Source: Sedimentisphaerales bacterium
GTDB taxonomy: Bacteria; Planctomycetota; Phycisphaerae; Sedimentisphaerales; Anaerobacaceae
Length of the DNA stretch: 38,347 bases
Direction of reading: 5' to 3'
NCBI GenBank assembly: GCA_016936075.1
Contig: JAFGPS010000123.1
Coordinates: 1 to 38,347, forward strand
The first letter of the stretch is position 1. Every line of letters begins with the position of its first letter. The position numbers and the translations under genes were made by a program. This document shows positions 17,370-25,560 of the stretch, one piece after another. The notes beneath the pieces were generated by a model. It worked only from the letters and a program-made list of their open reading frames with translations. It was not told where the DNA came from and ran no database searches.

Positions 17370-18185
17370 ATGATTACAAAATTATTGTCAAAAAGTGTGC
17401 TGGCTGGATTATTAGCTTTGCTTATTGGCGGCCTGTTTTTCGGGACTGATGTGCTAAGTTACGTTAGCAGTTCGGTAAAATCTGCCAGAACAGTAGTAAA
17501 GGATTCTGTCCCAATCGAATTCGAGCTTCGCCGGGCAAAGGACCTTTTAGAGGACATTATCCCTGAAATGCACGCCAATATCCGGCTGATAGCACAGGAA
17601 GAAGTGGAAATAGCAGCTCTTAAGAACGATATCGAAAAGAGCCAGGTAGCTATGGAAGAGGAAAAAGCGAGAATATCAAAACTTCGTGATTCGCTTGATA
17701 TCCAGAAAGCTGCGTATTCTTTCGGCGATAGGGAATATTCAAGAAGCTATGTAAAGGATGACCTTTCGAACAGGTTCGAGCGGTTCAAAGAGAGCGAGGT
17801 TATTCTTGCAGGCAAGCAAAGACTTCTGGAAACCCGCGCAAAATCCCTTGAGTCCGCAATGACTATGCTTGAAAAAACCCGTTCACGAAAAGCTTTGCTC
17901 GAAGATAAAATCGAGTCTCTCACAAGCCAGTACAGGCTCGTAAAAGCCGCTTCAGTCGGTACAAATATCAATGTTGATAACAGCAAAATCGCTCAAACGG
18001 AAAAACTTATCGCCCAGATTGAAAAACGTCTCGATGTAGCAGAACGAGTTTTGGCACACGAAAGCAAGTTCGTTCAGGATATCCCGGTCGAAGTAGTTCC
18101 GGAAGAAGATTTGCTTACACAGGTAGATGAATATTTCAACGTTGATAACGCAAGTTATCCCGTAATAGCAAACGACGTTCACTAA
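17370..18185 (+). CDS. Membrane-anchored PspA-like coiled-coil protein
   Basis: A 271-residue protein with one N-terminal transmembrane helix (about 9-28, VLAGLLALLIGGLFFGTDVLSYV) followed by long coiled coils: about 50-115 with EVEIAALKNDIEKSQVAMEEEKARISKLR, then 125-235. The conserved look of PIEFELRRAKDLLEDIIPEMHANIRLIAQEEVEI and FERFKESEVILAGKQRLLETR suggests a family I associate with planctomycetes. The helical hairpin pattern resembles PspA/ESCRT-III proteins but with a membrane anchor, and that resemblance is only structural. I start at the ATG at 17370, preceded by AAGGAG; the longer frame opens at a TTG inside the heptad repeat. It is the first gene of the signalling block and likely a cell-envelope stress component. 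Confidence 0.75.
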   Translation: MITKLLSKSVLAGLLALLIGGLFFGTDVLSYVSSSVKSARTVVKDSVPIEFELRRAKDLLEDIIPEMHANIRLIAQEEVEIAALKNDIEKSQVAMEEEKARISKLRDSLDIQKAAYSFGDREYSRSYVKDDLSNRFERFKESEVILAGKQRLLETRAKSLESAMTMLEKTRSRKALLEDKIESLTSQYRLVKAASVGTNINVDNSKIAQTEKLIAQIEKRLDVAERVLAHESKFVQDIPVEVVPEEDLLTQVDEYFNVDNASYPVIANDVH

Positions 18186-18225
18186 GCAATTTGTGGAAAA
18201 ATGATTGATTTTTCGGTAGAATAAA

Positions 18226-18271
18226 GCGTATTGTGATATAGATAATACAAATTACGCAATACACAATACGC
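18226..18271. repeat. Heptad-phased inverted repeat (AATACGC word)
   Basis: The left arm GCGTATTGTG (18226-18235) is an exact reverse complement of CACAATACGC (18262-18271). The right side is four 7-mers in phase (AATACAA, ATTACGC, AATACAC, AATACGC, 18244-18271). It sits in the 111-base gap between the coiled-coil and FHA-like genes. Confidence 0.75.
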
Positions 18272-18296
18272 TGAACGAAGAACGAAAGGAATAGCC

Positions 18297-19907
18297 GTGC
18301 TGATTCTGAGAATAAAACAAGCTGAGACCGCACTCGCCGATGGGCGTTTGGATGAAGCTTTCGAGATAATCAGGTCCGAACACATCAGGCGGCATTATCG
18401 CGGCCAAAAGCTTATCAGCCAGCTTTCGCAGGCTTTCGCAAAAAGAGGACGCGAGAATTTCGAAGCTGAAAGACTCCAGGACGCTCTGGCTGATTGCTCA
18501 AAAGCGGAAAAGCTCGCGGGCAATACAGATGAAGTTGCGGCTCTAAGATCGGATATTTGCTCAAGAATGGAACAAAAGAGACTCCAGGATAAGCATAATT
18601 CGTTAAACCTGGCACAGGCTAAACGAAATATACAGGCGGGCTGGATTTCGGCAGGCGAAAAGATTCTTGAAAATGCCGATGAAAATGATAGCCAGGCAAA
18701 CGCAGTTTTTCAGCAGGCAAACTTCGCTCGAATGCAAATCGATGAAGTGATTACAAAAGTCGAAAATGCTCTGAAAAATAACAACCTTGAAAACGCAATC
18801 GATATAATTCGGCATACTGATATTATTGACAACAAAAATGAGAAAGTCATTGAAATGGTTTTCAGGATAAAAAATTCGTCGATTGAAAAAATCAAAACCG
18901 ATATTAATAACGGCCGTGTTGATTTAGCTCGTTCTTTATTGGAAAAAATCTCACCAATCGCAAACGGAACAAGTGACATATCGGAGCTTGGCCTTGTGTT
19001 AAATTATTGCCAGAAAGCATCGGCTCATCTGGCCGCTGGTAATCCTCGCCAGGCGGCGGCTCTACTCAAAAAAGTAAAAGTAATTTGTCCAAACGCAAGT
19101 TGGATAAATTCTGTTACAGAACAGTCTCTTAAAGCCGCTGATATGCTCGATGAACTTGCCGCAAGTCCGCTTGGATTAGACTGTGACATGGGCTTCCAGC
19201 CCATGTTTGCACGGACTGGAAGCCCGTGCCACGAAAAAAGAGTTGTTTCGCACGATGAGCCGACTTCGCCGGGCGTGCCGAACAGGTTCAGTAACAATAC
19301 ACAAAAAGATTTTTCTCTTTCATCGAGATTTGTAATGCAGGTTGACGGCGTGGGAAGCTTTCTTGTTTTGAGAGATAATAAAGTAACAGTCGGACCTGTA
19401 AGCTCTTCTGTTCAACCTCTGGTCGGTCTCATGGCTGATCCAAATTTACCGGTCGCTACTATCGAGAGAATCGAAGATGACTACTTTATCCGCTCGTCAA
19501 GTCCGATTAAAGTCAATGATACAACTGTAACAGATAAGCTGCTCGTCGACGGTGACCGTATTGCATTATCTTCTCGATGCAGTATGAAGTTCCATATTCC
19601 AAGCCCGGCGAGCACAACCGCGGTTATTCAACTTTCAGGCTCAAGACTTGGACGCGCCGATATTCGAGAAGTCATTTTGATGGGCCGTGACATTCTTATC
19701 GGCCAGACAAGAGGACATCACATTACAACTCAGTCACTCGATGAAACTATAACAATGTACGCACAGAACGGCAAGCTTCTGTGCAAGACAAGACAAAAAG
19801 TACTGGTTAATGATTCCCCAATAAGTTCTAATAAAGGAATTCCTGTTGACAAACAGGTTAGAATTGGTCAAATTTCGTTCGTAATAACAAAAATAAAAGC
19901 AACGTAG
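18297..19907 (+). CDS. TPR-like/FHA-like domain protein
   Basis: A 536-residue soluble protein. Residues 1 to ~290 are a run of helical hairpins of TPR type (for example RIKQAETALADGRLDEAFEIIRS at the start and LAAGNPRQAAALLKKVKVICP near 245). The C-terminal ~210 residues contain two beta-rich segments of FHA-like character: SFLVLRDNKVTVGPVSS with DYFIRSSSPIKVNDTTVTDKLLVDGDRIAL, then EVILMGRDILIGQTRGHHITTQ with VLVNDSPISSNKGIPV. FHA domains bind phosphothreonine, which fits the kinase gene just downstream. The start is GTG with AAAGGA 6 bases upstream. Residues about 297-312 (MGFQPMFARTGSPCHE region) are translated hairpin-repeat DNA lying between the two halves. The FHA fold is inferred, not certain. 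Confidence 0.75.
   Translation: MLILRIKQAETALADGRLDEAFEIIRSEHIRRHYRGQKLISQLSQAFAKRGRENFEAERLQDALADCSKAEKLAGNTDEVAALRSDICSRMEQKRLQDKHNSLNLAQAKRNIQAGWISAGEKILENADENDSQANAVFQQANFARMQIDEVITKVENALKNNNLENAIDIIRHTDIIDNKNEKVIEMVFRIKNSSIEKIKTDINNGRVDLARSLLEKISPIANGTSDISELGLVLNYCQKASAHLAAGNPRQAAALLKKVKVICPNASWINSVTEQSLKAADMLDELAASPLGLDCDMGFQPMFARTGSPCHEKRVVSHDEPTSPGVPNRFSNNTQKDFSLSSRFVMQVDGVGSFLVLRDNKVTVGPVSSSVQPLVGLMADPNLPVATIERIEDDYFIRSSSPIKVNDTTVTDKLLVDGDRIALSSRCSMKFHIPSPASTTAVIQLSGSRLGRADIREVILMGRDILIGQTRGHHITTQSLDETITMYAQNGKLLCKTRQKVLVNDSPISSNKGIPVDKQVRIGQISFVITKIKAT
19187..19228. repeat. Double-hairpin repeat, copy 1, inside the FHA-like gene
   Basis: CATGGGCTTCCAGCCCATG (19187-19205, 8-bp stem, 3-base loop), a TTTG spacer, then CACGGACTGGAAGCCCGTG (19210-19228, partly decayed stem). 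It shares the first hairpin exactly with the copy at 19908. It is in frame in the linker of the FHA-like gene, with no stop codon. Confidence 0.85.
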
Positions 19908-19949
19908 CATGGGCTTCCAGCCCATGCAAGCACGGGCAAGATGCCCGTG
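19908..19949. repeat. Double-hairpin repeat, copy 2, between the FHA-like and kinase genes
   Basis: Begins at the base after the TAG stop. CATGGGCTTCCAGCCCATG (19908-19926), a CAAG spacer, then CACGGGC-AAGAT-GCCCGTG (19931-19949, 7-bp stem). In RNA it would form two strong hairpins between co-directional genes. There is no U-run, so it is not a standard terminator. It also creates a false upstream ATG (19941) for the kinase. Confidence 0.85.
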
Positions 19950-19967
19950 CCACAATGGAAAGGAAAA

Positions 19968-22900
19968 ATGCACAGATACCTGTACCAACACGGTGACCAT
20001 CCCCTCGAGGGATACACGATTCAGCGAGCCGCGGGCCGGGGCGGCTTCGGTGAAGTTTATTACGCTCTAAGCGATTCTGGAAGAGAAGTCGCTCTCAAAG
20101 CGGTCCAAAACTACGAGCAAATCGAACTTCGCGGAATTACCCAGTGCATGAATCTTAAAAGTCCTCACCTTGTCTCTATATTCGATGTTAAATATAACGA
20201 CCGCGGCCAGCCTTTTGTCATTATGGAATATGTTTCAGGTCCATCGCTAAGAACTTTAATAAACGAATCACCCGGCGGAATTGGCAAGCAGAAAGCAGCT
20301 TTTTTCCTACGTGAAATAGCAAAAGGTCTTTCTTACCTGCACGAATGCGGCATAGTACATCGTGACCTCAAGCCCGGAAATATTTTTTATGAAAACGGTT
20401 ATGTAAAAATATGCGACTACGGCCTGACAAAAGCGGTAAGCGCAAGCCGTCATAGCGGCCATACAATTACGGTTGGAACAGTTCACTACATGGCGCCTGA
20501 AATCGGTGCGGGAAAATACAACTTCGGTATCGATATCTACGCACTCGGTGTACTCTTATATGAAATGCTCACGGGAGATGTCCCTTTCGCAGGTGAAAGT
20601 CCTGCCGAAATTCTGATGAAGCATATGAGTTCAGAACCTGAGTTGAAAAATATCGATGAACCTTTTGCGCATGTTATCAGAAAAGCTCTTGCAAAGGACC
20701 CGGATGAACGATACCAGACTGTTCAGGAAATGGTCGAGGATTTGTTCGGCGAAGAAAATATTCGTAATAGCGTTTCTCAATTTGCACCTGAAGAACTTTC
20801 GATGATAGCTCAAAGAGTCGCCGCAAAAGCAAAGATTGACGATTCAACAAAACAATATTCTCCAAAGCCCACTTCTCCTAATGCAACTAATATCAGTGGA
20901 AATGAGCAGTTCGCTCAGAATGCAAAGAACTTTTATGAGAGAGTGGATAAAATCGGCAGGAATGTCGCCAATAAAGTCGATGTTCAGGTCGATACTTTTT
21001 TAGGGGCTAAGAATAAACGCATTCCAGGAGTAACGGACCCTATACTACCGGCTCAACGCTACATGCTGGCGTTTATATCGGTGGGAATCGTTTCTATTGG
21101 TTCCGCTTTTCTAAGAGGTGGTCATGTTTTTCCCATCGCTTTGATTACATTCATTATGATGAACATCTTCGCAAGTATAATTCTAATGATGAAGAATTTC
21201 TGGTTCGCAAAACTCGAACCAGGTTCGCAATGGATTGAAAGAATAGTTACCCCTTTCATTGTAGCGGTTATATCAGGAGCATTTGGAATTGGAGGATCTC
21301 GCCCCTTATTTTTTCCAGTGTTCTTGTCTATGGTTCTAATTGACTGGCGGCGTATCAGTCTTCCCGACAGGCAAAAAAGACTTTCGCTCGGCTCGGCTCT
21401 CTGGGCTGGAATACTTGGATTTATATTTGGAGCAGTATTTGATACAGAATCGATATTAATAGCTGGGATTATGGCAGGTACATCGCTTGCTATCCAGGCA
21501 ATGAGTGCATTTGGTGAGGAAGTCAAAGATAATCAAAAGACACATCAACGAAAATATAAAACAGAATTTCATAGTAAAATCACAAAATTACAAAAAAGCA
21601 CCGACGCTGGTGTAGTTCCGAATTCACTTCGTATAGTCTGGTTTGTCGCTTCTATTATCAGTCTCGGTGTTGGTCTGTTTCTTGTCATCTGGGGTGGAAC
21701 ACAACGTGTCAATCATGATTTTGCAATAGGAGTCGCGGCTGGTGTAGATGAATTAATTCTCTCTGTATTCTTTTTCATAGGAGCGTGCCGGAGCAGTTTT
21801 AACGGCTGGTTCAGGTATCTCGTAAAGCCGGCAATAATGCTGGCTTGCGTACTTACTATAGTTGCTTCATCGATTTATATGGGTAACGTGAATCTTCATA
21901 GAGATGCAAATAACTTAGCACTATTTCTAATTATTTTTCCTTCCGTTCTCCTTCTCTTTATAATCGCATTTCCAGTCAGTTTAATTGCCGGAAAAGCTCC
22001 TCAACCTGCGGCTAAAAATGTTCCCAAAGCAGCGCCGGGCGTATCTGCGTTCAAACGTATGTGGGCGATTATACTTTGCTGCATTCCTCTTTTTGGACTC
22101 CAGCGTTTCTATGTCGGAAAAATCTGGACTGGTATTTTATGGTTCATTTCTGGTGGATTATTCGGAATTGGACAGGCTATTGATTTTATTATGATTATTA
22201 TGGGCAGTTTTACGGACCGCTATGGTTTGCCGCTGAAAATTTGGTTCGATAAAGATGAAATAAATCATAAAACACCTGTTTCTCAAGAACCAGTTAATGA
22301 TTACAAAGCACCAGTTCCAGAATATAAAGAACCTGTAAACGAACACAAAGAACCTTTGCACGGGGAACAAGAAATCCAAACTCCTGAAATAAAGGAACAA
22401 ACTTCTACTCGCTCGTTCACATCTACAATGATTCCGACCGACTTCCATCCGTTTACTTATCTTTGCTCAGGAATTGGTTATATCCTGATTTTCGCTGGAT
22501 TATTAATCAGTATTTCAACTGGATTACGTATTCCCACTTTCATAGCATACGGCTGGCCGGAAGTATCGAACGAGCTTCAGGGTATATTCAATTCTCCTAA
22601 ATGGCCTGAAATTTTAATAGGTTTAGGGCCGGTCCTGGTATTTGTTATGGTAATAATAGCTACTGTTTTCATTGTAATAAGCCGAAGATATTCCGGCGCA
22701 TCTCATTTAATAAGGGCGTTATTGGCGATGATTGGAATTTTCATAACCTTATTGGTTTTTTCAACTGCAATGTCACCTCAGATGAATACCATGGAGGCTG
22801 GTTTTTTTGAACAATTTAATGGTCTTTTAAGTTCCGGTCAGATAGCAGAAGCATTCAGTGAGCTTATTCGCGAGTTGGATGAGTGGAATCTTGTAACTGC

Positions 22901-22997
22901 GGCATTGTTTTTCCTTGCCTCTGTTGTCATGCTAACATGGCCGGCTCAACGTAAACAAACAATATTAACAGATACTCAAAATCAGGGAGTAAACTGA
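19968..22997 (+). CDS. Membrane Ser/Thr protein kinase with TM2 domain
   Basis: A 1009-residue Hanks-type kinase. N-terminal kinase domain (about 1-265): glycine loop GRGGFGEV at 23-30, catalytic Lys K44 in VALK, HRDLKPGN at 131-138 with Asp133, DYG (a DFG variant) at 150-152, and APE at 176-178. All catalytic residues are present, so it should be active. A helical linker follows, then several transmembrane segments from about residue 350 on, a TM2 domain near 697-745 (CCIPLFGLQRFYVGKIWTGI), a charged low-complexity stretch rich in Pro, Glu and Lys (about 770-815), and more helices at the C-terminus. The ATG at 19968 has AAAGGA 5 bases upstream; the earlier ATG lies in repeat DNA. The stop overlaps the next start (ATGA). 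Confidence 0.93.
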   Translation: MHRYLYQHGDHPLEGYTIQRAAGRGGFGEVYYALSDSGREVALKAVQNYEQIELRGITQCMNLKSPHLVSIFDVKYNDRGQPFVIMEYVSGPSLRTLINESPGGIGKQKAAFFLREIAKGLSYLHECGIVHRDLKPGNIFYENGYVKICDYGLTKAVSASRHSGHTITVGTVHYMAPEIGAGKYNFGIDIYALGVLLYEMLTGDVPFAGESPAEILMKHMSSEPELKNIDEPFAHVIRKALAKDPDERYQTVQEMVEDLFGEENIRNSVSQFAPEELSMIAQRVAAKAKIDDSTKQYSPKPTSPNATNISGNEQFAQNAKNFYERVDKIGRNVANKVDVQVDTFLGAKNKRIPGVTDPILPAQRYMLAFISVGIVSIGSAFLRGGHVFPIALITFIMMNIFASIILMMKNFWFAKLEPGSQWIERIVTPFIVAVISGAFGIGGSRPLFFPVFLSMVLIDWRRISLPDRQKRLSLGSALWAGILGFIFGAVFDTESILIAGIMAGTSLAIQAMSAFGEEVKDNQKTHQRKYKTEFHSKITKLQKSTDAGVVPNSLRIVWFVASIISLGVGLFLVIWGGTQRVNHDFAIGVAAGVDELILSVFFFIGACRSSFNGWFRYLVKPAIMLACVLTIVASSIYMGNVNLHRDANNLALFLIIFPSVLLLFIIAFPVSLIAGKAPQPAAKNVPKAAPGVSAFKRMWAIILCCIPLFGLQRFYVGKIWTGILWFISGGLFGIGQAIDFIMIIMGSFTDRYGLPLKIWFDKDEINHKTPVSQEPVNDYKAPVPEYKEPVNEHKEPLHGEQEIQTPEIKEQTSTRSFTSTMIPTDFHPFTYLCSGIGYILIFAGLLISISTGLRIPTFIAYGWPEVSNELQGIFNSPKWPEILIGLGPVLVFVMVIIATVFIVISRRYSGASHLIRALLAMIGIFITLLVFSTAMSPQMNTMEAGFFEQFNGLLSSGQIAEAFSELIRELDEWNLVTAALFFLASVVMLTWPAQRKQTILTDTQNQGVN

Positions 22998-24385
22998 TGA
23001 ATGCAACATTTGTAATGTCACCATTATTGCTTTTATTTGCAATAGTTGGAGTTATTGGTTTTATTATGCTAATAACTAAGCTGATCAAGAGTAATCCCAA
23101 AAACGCAGCGATGTTACTTATAGTACCAATAGTATTTATCGCTTTGTTTGTATTAATGAAATTTTTTGGTACCGATGCAAATATTGATTTTGCGCCTAAA
23201 TATATAACACTTTTTGTTTTAATAGGCGGATTAGTCGCTTTTGTTATGTTCTTTATAAAGCTATCAAATAGTAATAACAAATCCGGTGTGATAATACTTA
23301 CAATACCAGCGGCATTAATATTGATATCAATAATTCTTCCAGCAATTTCATACCGCCCAGTTAGAGTTTCTGAAATCCCTGAACGGCCTGAACCTCTAAT
23401 AGTAAATACAGAGAGATCTCCGAATTACTCATCTTCCGACAATTCTCCAATCTGGTCGGAAGGTATCGAAAACGAATTCGAAGCGGATGTATATCCATCA
23501 GGAATTTCCGCTTTAAAAGCACTTGCACCAAGAGTTGTAAAAAATATTCCTTATGTAATGGGAGAAACAGGTTCGCCTGAAACTATAGTAATATACACTA
23601 CTTCTATTAGTATCGAAAATGCAGAAGAGTTCAGACAGACTTTAAGCAAACTTGTACCTGAAATTAAGTGTAAAATAGAAATTGGAAATATAAATTTAAA
23701 TGAAAACGAGTTAGGCATACGTTTTTCACTTCCAAATAAGAGACAAATATTAAATAACCAACTTGAGCTTAATCAAAATTCAACAGGTATTAATCAAGAT
23801 GGAACAAGCGGAATAATCCAGGCACATATTTACAGTGGAGTAAGAAACCTTGATTTTGAAGTGAATTATACAAACAAATCATGGGTGGAGAATTTTTCTT
23901 CTTTTATAAATAGCCAGCCTAATAAAAATTATATCGTAGCGAAATCAAATGAAACATCTATGATACCTGAAGAAGCAGAATGGCAGGCAATGGAAAATGC
24001 AATAGATGTAGTTGGCACAAGACTTGTAAGCTATTTAAACCCAAATAAACTCGAGGACAAAGATATTCGTCATAGCGGTATTATTGTCGATAAATTCCTG
24101 CAAAGTTTCGATACTTCGACAGGTAAAATATGGCGGGAAGCTATTTTACTCGATGCTTCGCCTGCAAAACTAACTCAACTTGCGAACAGAATTTCAAATA
24201 CAAATCGTGAAGAGACTATGGATTGGGCCAGAATGATTTTTTCTATAGTTGGTCTATTCGTCCTGATAGTAATTGCATATGCGTTTTTGAACGCGGCGAC
24301 GAAAGGTTATTATTCATTAACTTTGAAAATAACCGGTGTAATTTTAGCGTTAATATTTTTATTTATTATTTTGACGCTTACCTGA
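22997..24385 (+). CDS. Membrane protein of unknown function, coupled to the kinase gene
   Basis: I do not recognise this 462-residue protein. It has four N-terminal transmembrane segments (about 8-28, 36-56, 68-90, 95-118), a ~275-residue domain facing the cytoplasm or periplasm (about 120-400, mixed alpha/beta, with a Pro/Glu/Ser-rich beginning), and two C-terminal transmembrane segments (about 408-428 and 438-460). Its ATG overlaps the kinase stop codon in ATGA, and GGGAG lies 7 bases upstream, so the two proteins are translationally coupled and probably made in matched amounts. A role as kinase partner or sensor is plausible. The following 206-base gap holds a large repeat. Confidence 0.7.
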   Translation: MNATFVMSPLLLLFAIVGVIGFIMLITKLIKSNPKNAAMLLIVPIVFIALFVLMKFFGTDANIDFAPKYITLFVLIGGLVAFVMFFIKLSNSNNKSGVIILTIPAALILISIILPAISYRPVRVSEIPERPEPLIVNTERSPNYSSSDNSPIWSEGIENEFEADVYPSGISALKALAPRVVKNIPYVMGETGSPETIVIYTTSISIENAEEFRQTLSKLVPEIKCKIEIGNINLNENELGIRFSLPNKRQILNNQLELNQNSTGINQDGTSGIIQAHIYSGVRNLDFEVNYTNKSWVENFSSFINSQPNKNYIVAKSNETSMIPEEAEWQAMENAIDVVGTRLVSYLNPNKLEDKDIRHSGIIVDKFLQSFDTSTGKIWREAILLDASPAKLTQLANRISNTNREETMDWARMIFSIVGLFVLIVIAYAFLNAATKGYYSLTLKITGVILALIFLFIILTLT

Positions 24386-24388
24386 AAA

Positions 24389-24560
24389 ATCCTAAGCACT
24401 AAACTCTAATTTCTAAACAAATACAAAATCCAAATGAAAAAAGGTCTTAAACATTGGAATTTTAATATTTTGAAATTGTTTAGGCCCCTCGGGCTCCATG
24501 GGAGATTTAAAGTTTAGAATTGTGAAATTGAAATAATAAGTTTTGGAATTAGATATTAAT
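24389..24560. repeat. Heptad-phased inverted repeat with GC-rich double hairpin insert
   Basis: Left arm 24389-24416 is four 7-mers ending in CTAA, followed by ACAAATA/CAAAATC words. The right side (24451-24483) reads as a degenerate complement through CATTGGAATTTTAATATTTT to TTGTTTAGG, and TTTAGAATTG-type words continue to about 24560. At 24484-24504 two mini-hairpins, GCCCCTCGGGC and CTCCATGGGAG, interrupt it. The whole gap between the membrane protein and the sigma factor is repeat. Confidence 0.65.
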
Positions 24561-24572
24561 TTTTAAAACTTG

Positions 24573-24581
24573 TGGTATAAT
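24573..24581 (+). promoter_or_regulatory. Extended -10 promoter giving a nearly leaderless sigma-factor mRNA
   Basis: TGGTATAAT at 24573-24581 is a perfect TGn-TATAAT extended -10. Transcription would start about 24587-24589, only 3-5 bases before the ATG at 24592. No Shine-Dalgarno sequence is present. A -35 box is not evident, which extended -10 promoters do not require. Confidence 0.55.
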
Positions 24582-24591
24582 ATACCTGCGT

Positions 24592-25503
24592 ATGGAAAGA
24601 AATGTAAATCGAATAACGCAGGCAGACAAGTACCTACTGGACAAAATACGAATAGGCAATTCTCAGGCCTGGTCGGAATTTGTTGACAGGTACAGGGGCA
24701 GACTGTTGAGCTTTGCGAAAAGCAAGCTCATTAAATCACAGGATGCCGAAGACGCGGTTCAGGAAACTTTCGTTTCGTTCATTCAAACTCTACAAACTTT
24801 CCGCGGCGATTGCGCGTTGGAAACTTTTCTTTTTTCACTTTTACGCCGAAAGATTATCGATACATACAGAAGTCAGAAAGCAAGTCATATCTGTTTGATA
24901 CAGGACGCCTATTCGAGTGACTTTGAGGAACCTGCATCCGATCCTTTCGAACAAATCGCAGGTCCTTCGCAGACCGCGAGTTGGTATTACCGGGCGGATG
25001 AACATTTGGACCAGCAGAAAAACATGCTCACTGAAGCACTTTCGGATGTTATAGAAGGACTGAAGCAATCGCTGAATTTTCGCGATTTACAGATTATCGA
25101 ACTTTTACTTTATTGCCATCTTGCGAACAAAGACGTTGCGAAAATCATGGACGTAAACGATAAAAATGTCGCTCTTATCAAGCATCGCTGCATAAAACAA
25201 ATTCGCGAGCATGTAGAGACAATTTCAGACGGGCCAATCTCTGAAGAATTCGAGAATCTCCTTACTGATATATGGAAAATGCAAAGGTTCAGTTGTCCAA
25301 AGCGAAGCACAATAGGAGCGTTTTTTCTCGGTACGCTCGACAAGCAATGGCATGAATATACGGATTTCCATATCAATAAAATCGGCTGCCAGTTCTGCCG
25401 TGCGAATCTCGAAGATATAAAAACCGAAAGTGCCAAAAAAGAAGATACGAAGCTGCAATCCAGAATCATGCAATCTACTGTCGGATTCCTCAAAAAAGCA
25501 TAA
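24592..25503 (+). CDS. Sigma-70 family (ECF-like) RNA polymerase sigma factor with C-terminal Cys/His module
   Basis: Directs RNA polymerase to alternative promoters. Sigma region 2 spans about 20-95, with the DAEDAVQETFVSFIQTL core and ETFLFSLLRRKIID. Region 4 spans about 150-210 (LNFRDLQIIELLLYCHLANKDVAKIMDVNDKNV). A ~55-residue linker separates them. Beyond region 4 is a ~90-residue extension with CPKRST at 235-240 and a possible zinc site formed by C235, H254, H260, C266 and C269 (HINKIGCQFC), recalling zinc-finger anti-sigma factors but with altered H/C spacing. No separate anti-sigma gene is adjacent, so control may be built into this extension or come from the kinase/FHA proteins upstream. 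The gene likely has its own promoter. Confidence 0.88.
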   Translation: MERNVNRITQADKYLLDKIRIGNSQAWSEFVDRYRGRLLSFAKSKLIKSQDAEDAVQETFVSFIQTLQTFRGDCALETFLFSLLRRKIIDTYRSQKASHICLIQDAYSSDFEEPASDPFEQIAGPSQTASWYYRADEHLDQQKNMLTEALSDVIEGLKQSLNFRDLQIIELLLYCHLANKDVAKIMDVNDKNVALIKHRCIKQIREHVETISDGPISEEFENLLTDIWKMQRFSCPKRSTIGAFFLGTLDKQWHEYTDFHINKIGCQFCRANLEDIKTESAKKEDTKLQSRIMQSTVGFLKKA

Positions 25504-25560
25504 TTATATAGGTCCTTAAATCTGCTAAATCTCCTCTTTTCTTCTGTCGATATAAAGATT

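Noticed and set aside
19908-19949. Rho-independent terminator after the FHA-like gene
   Set aside because: Strong hairpins but no U-run follows, and the same sequence occurs inside a coding region.
19941-19967. Earlier ATG start for the Ser/Thr kinase
   Set aside because: The ATG lies within the hairpin repeat. AAAGGA supports the ATG at 19968 instead.
19025-20000. Minus-strand open frames containing a MGWKPM phrase
   Set aside because: They are antisense shadows created by the palindromic double-hairpin repeats; no ribosome binding site or codon signal.
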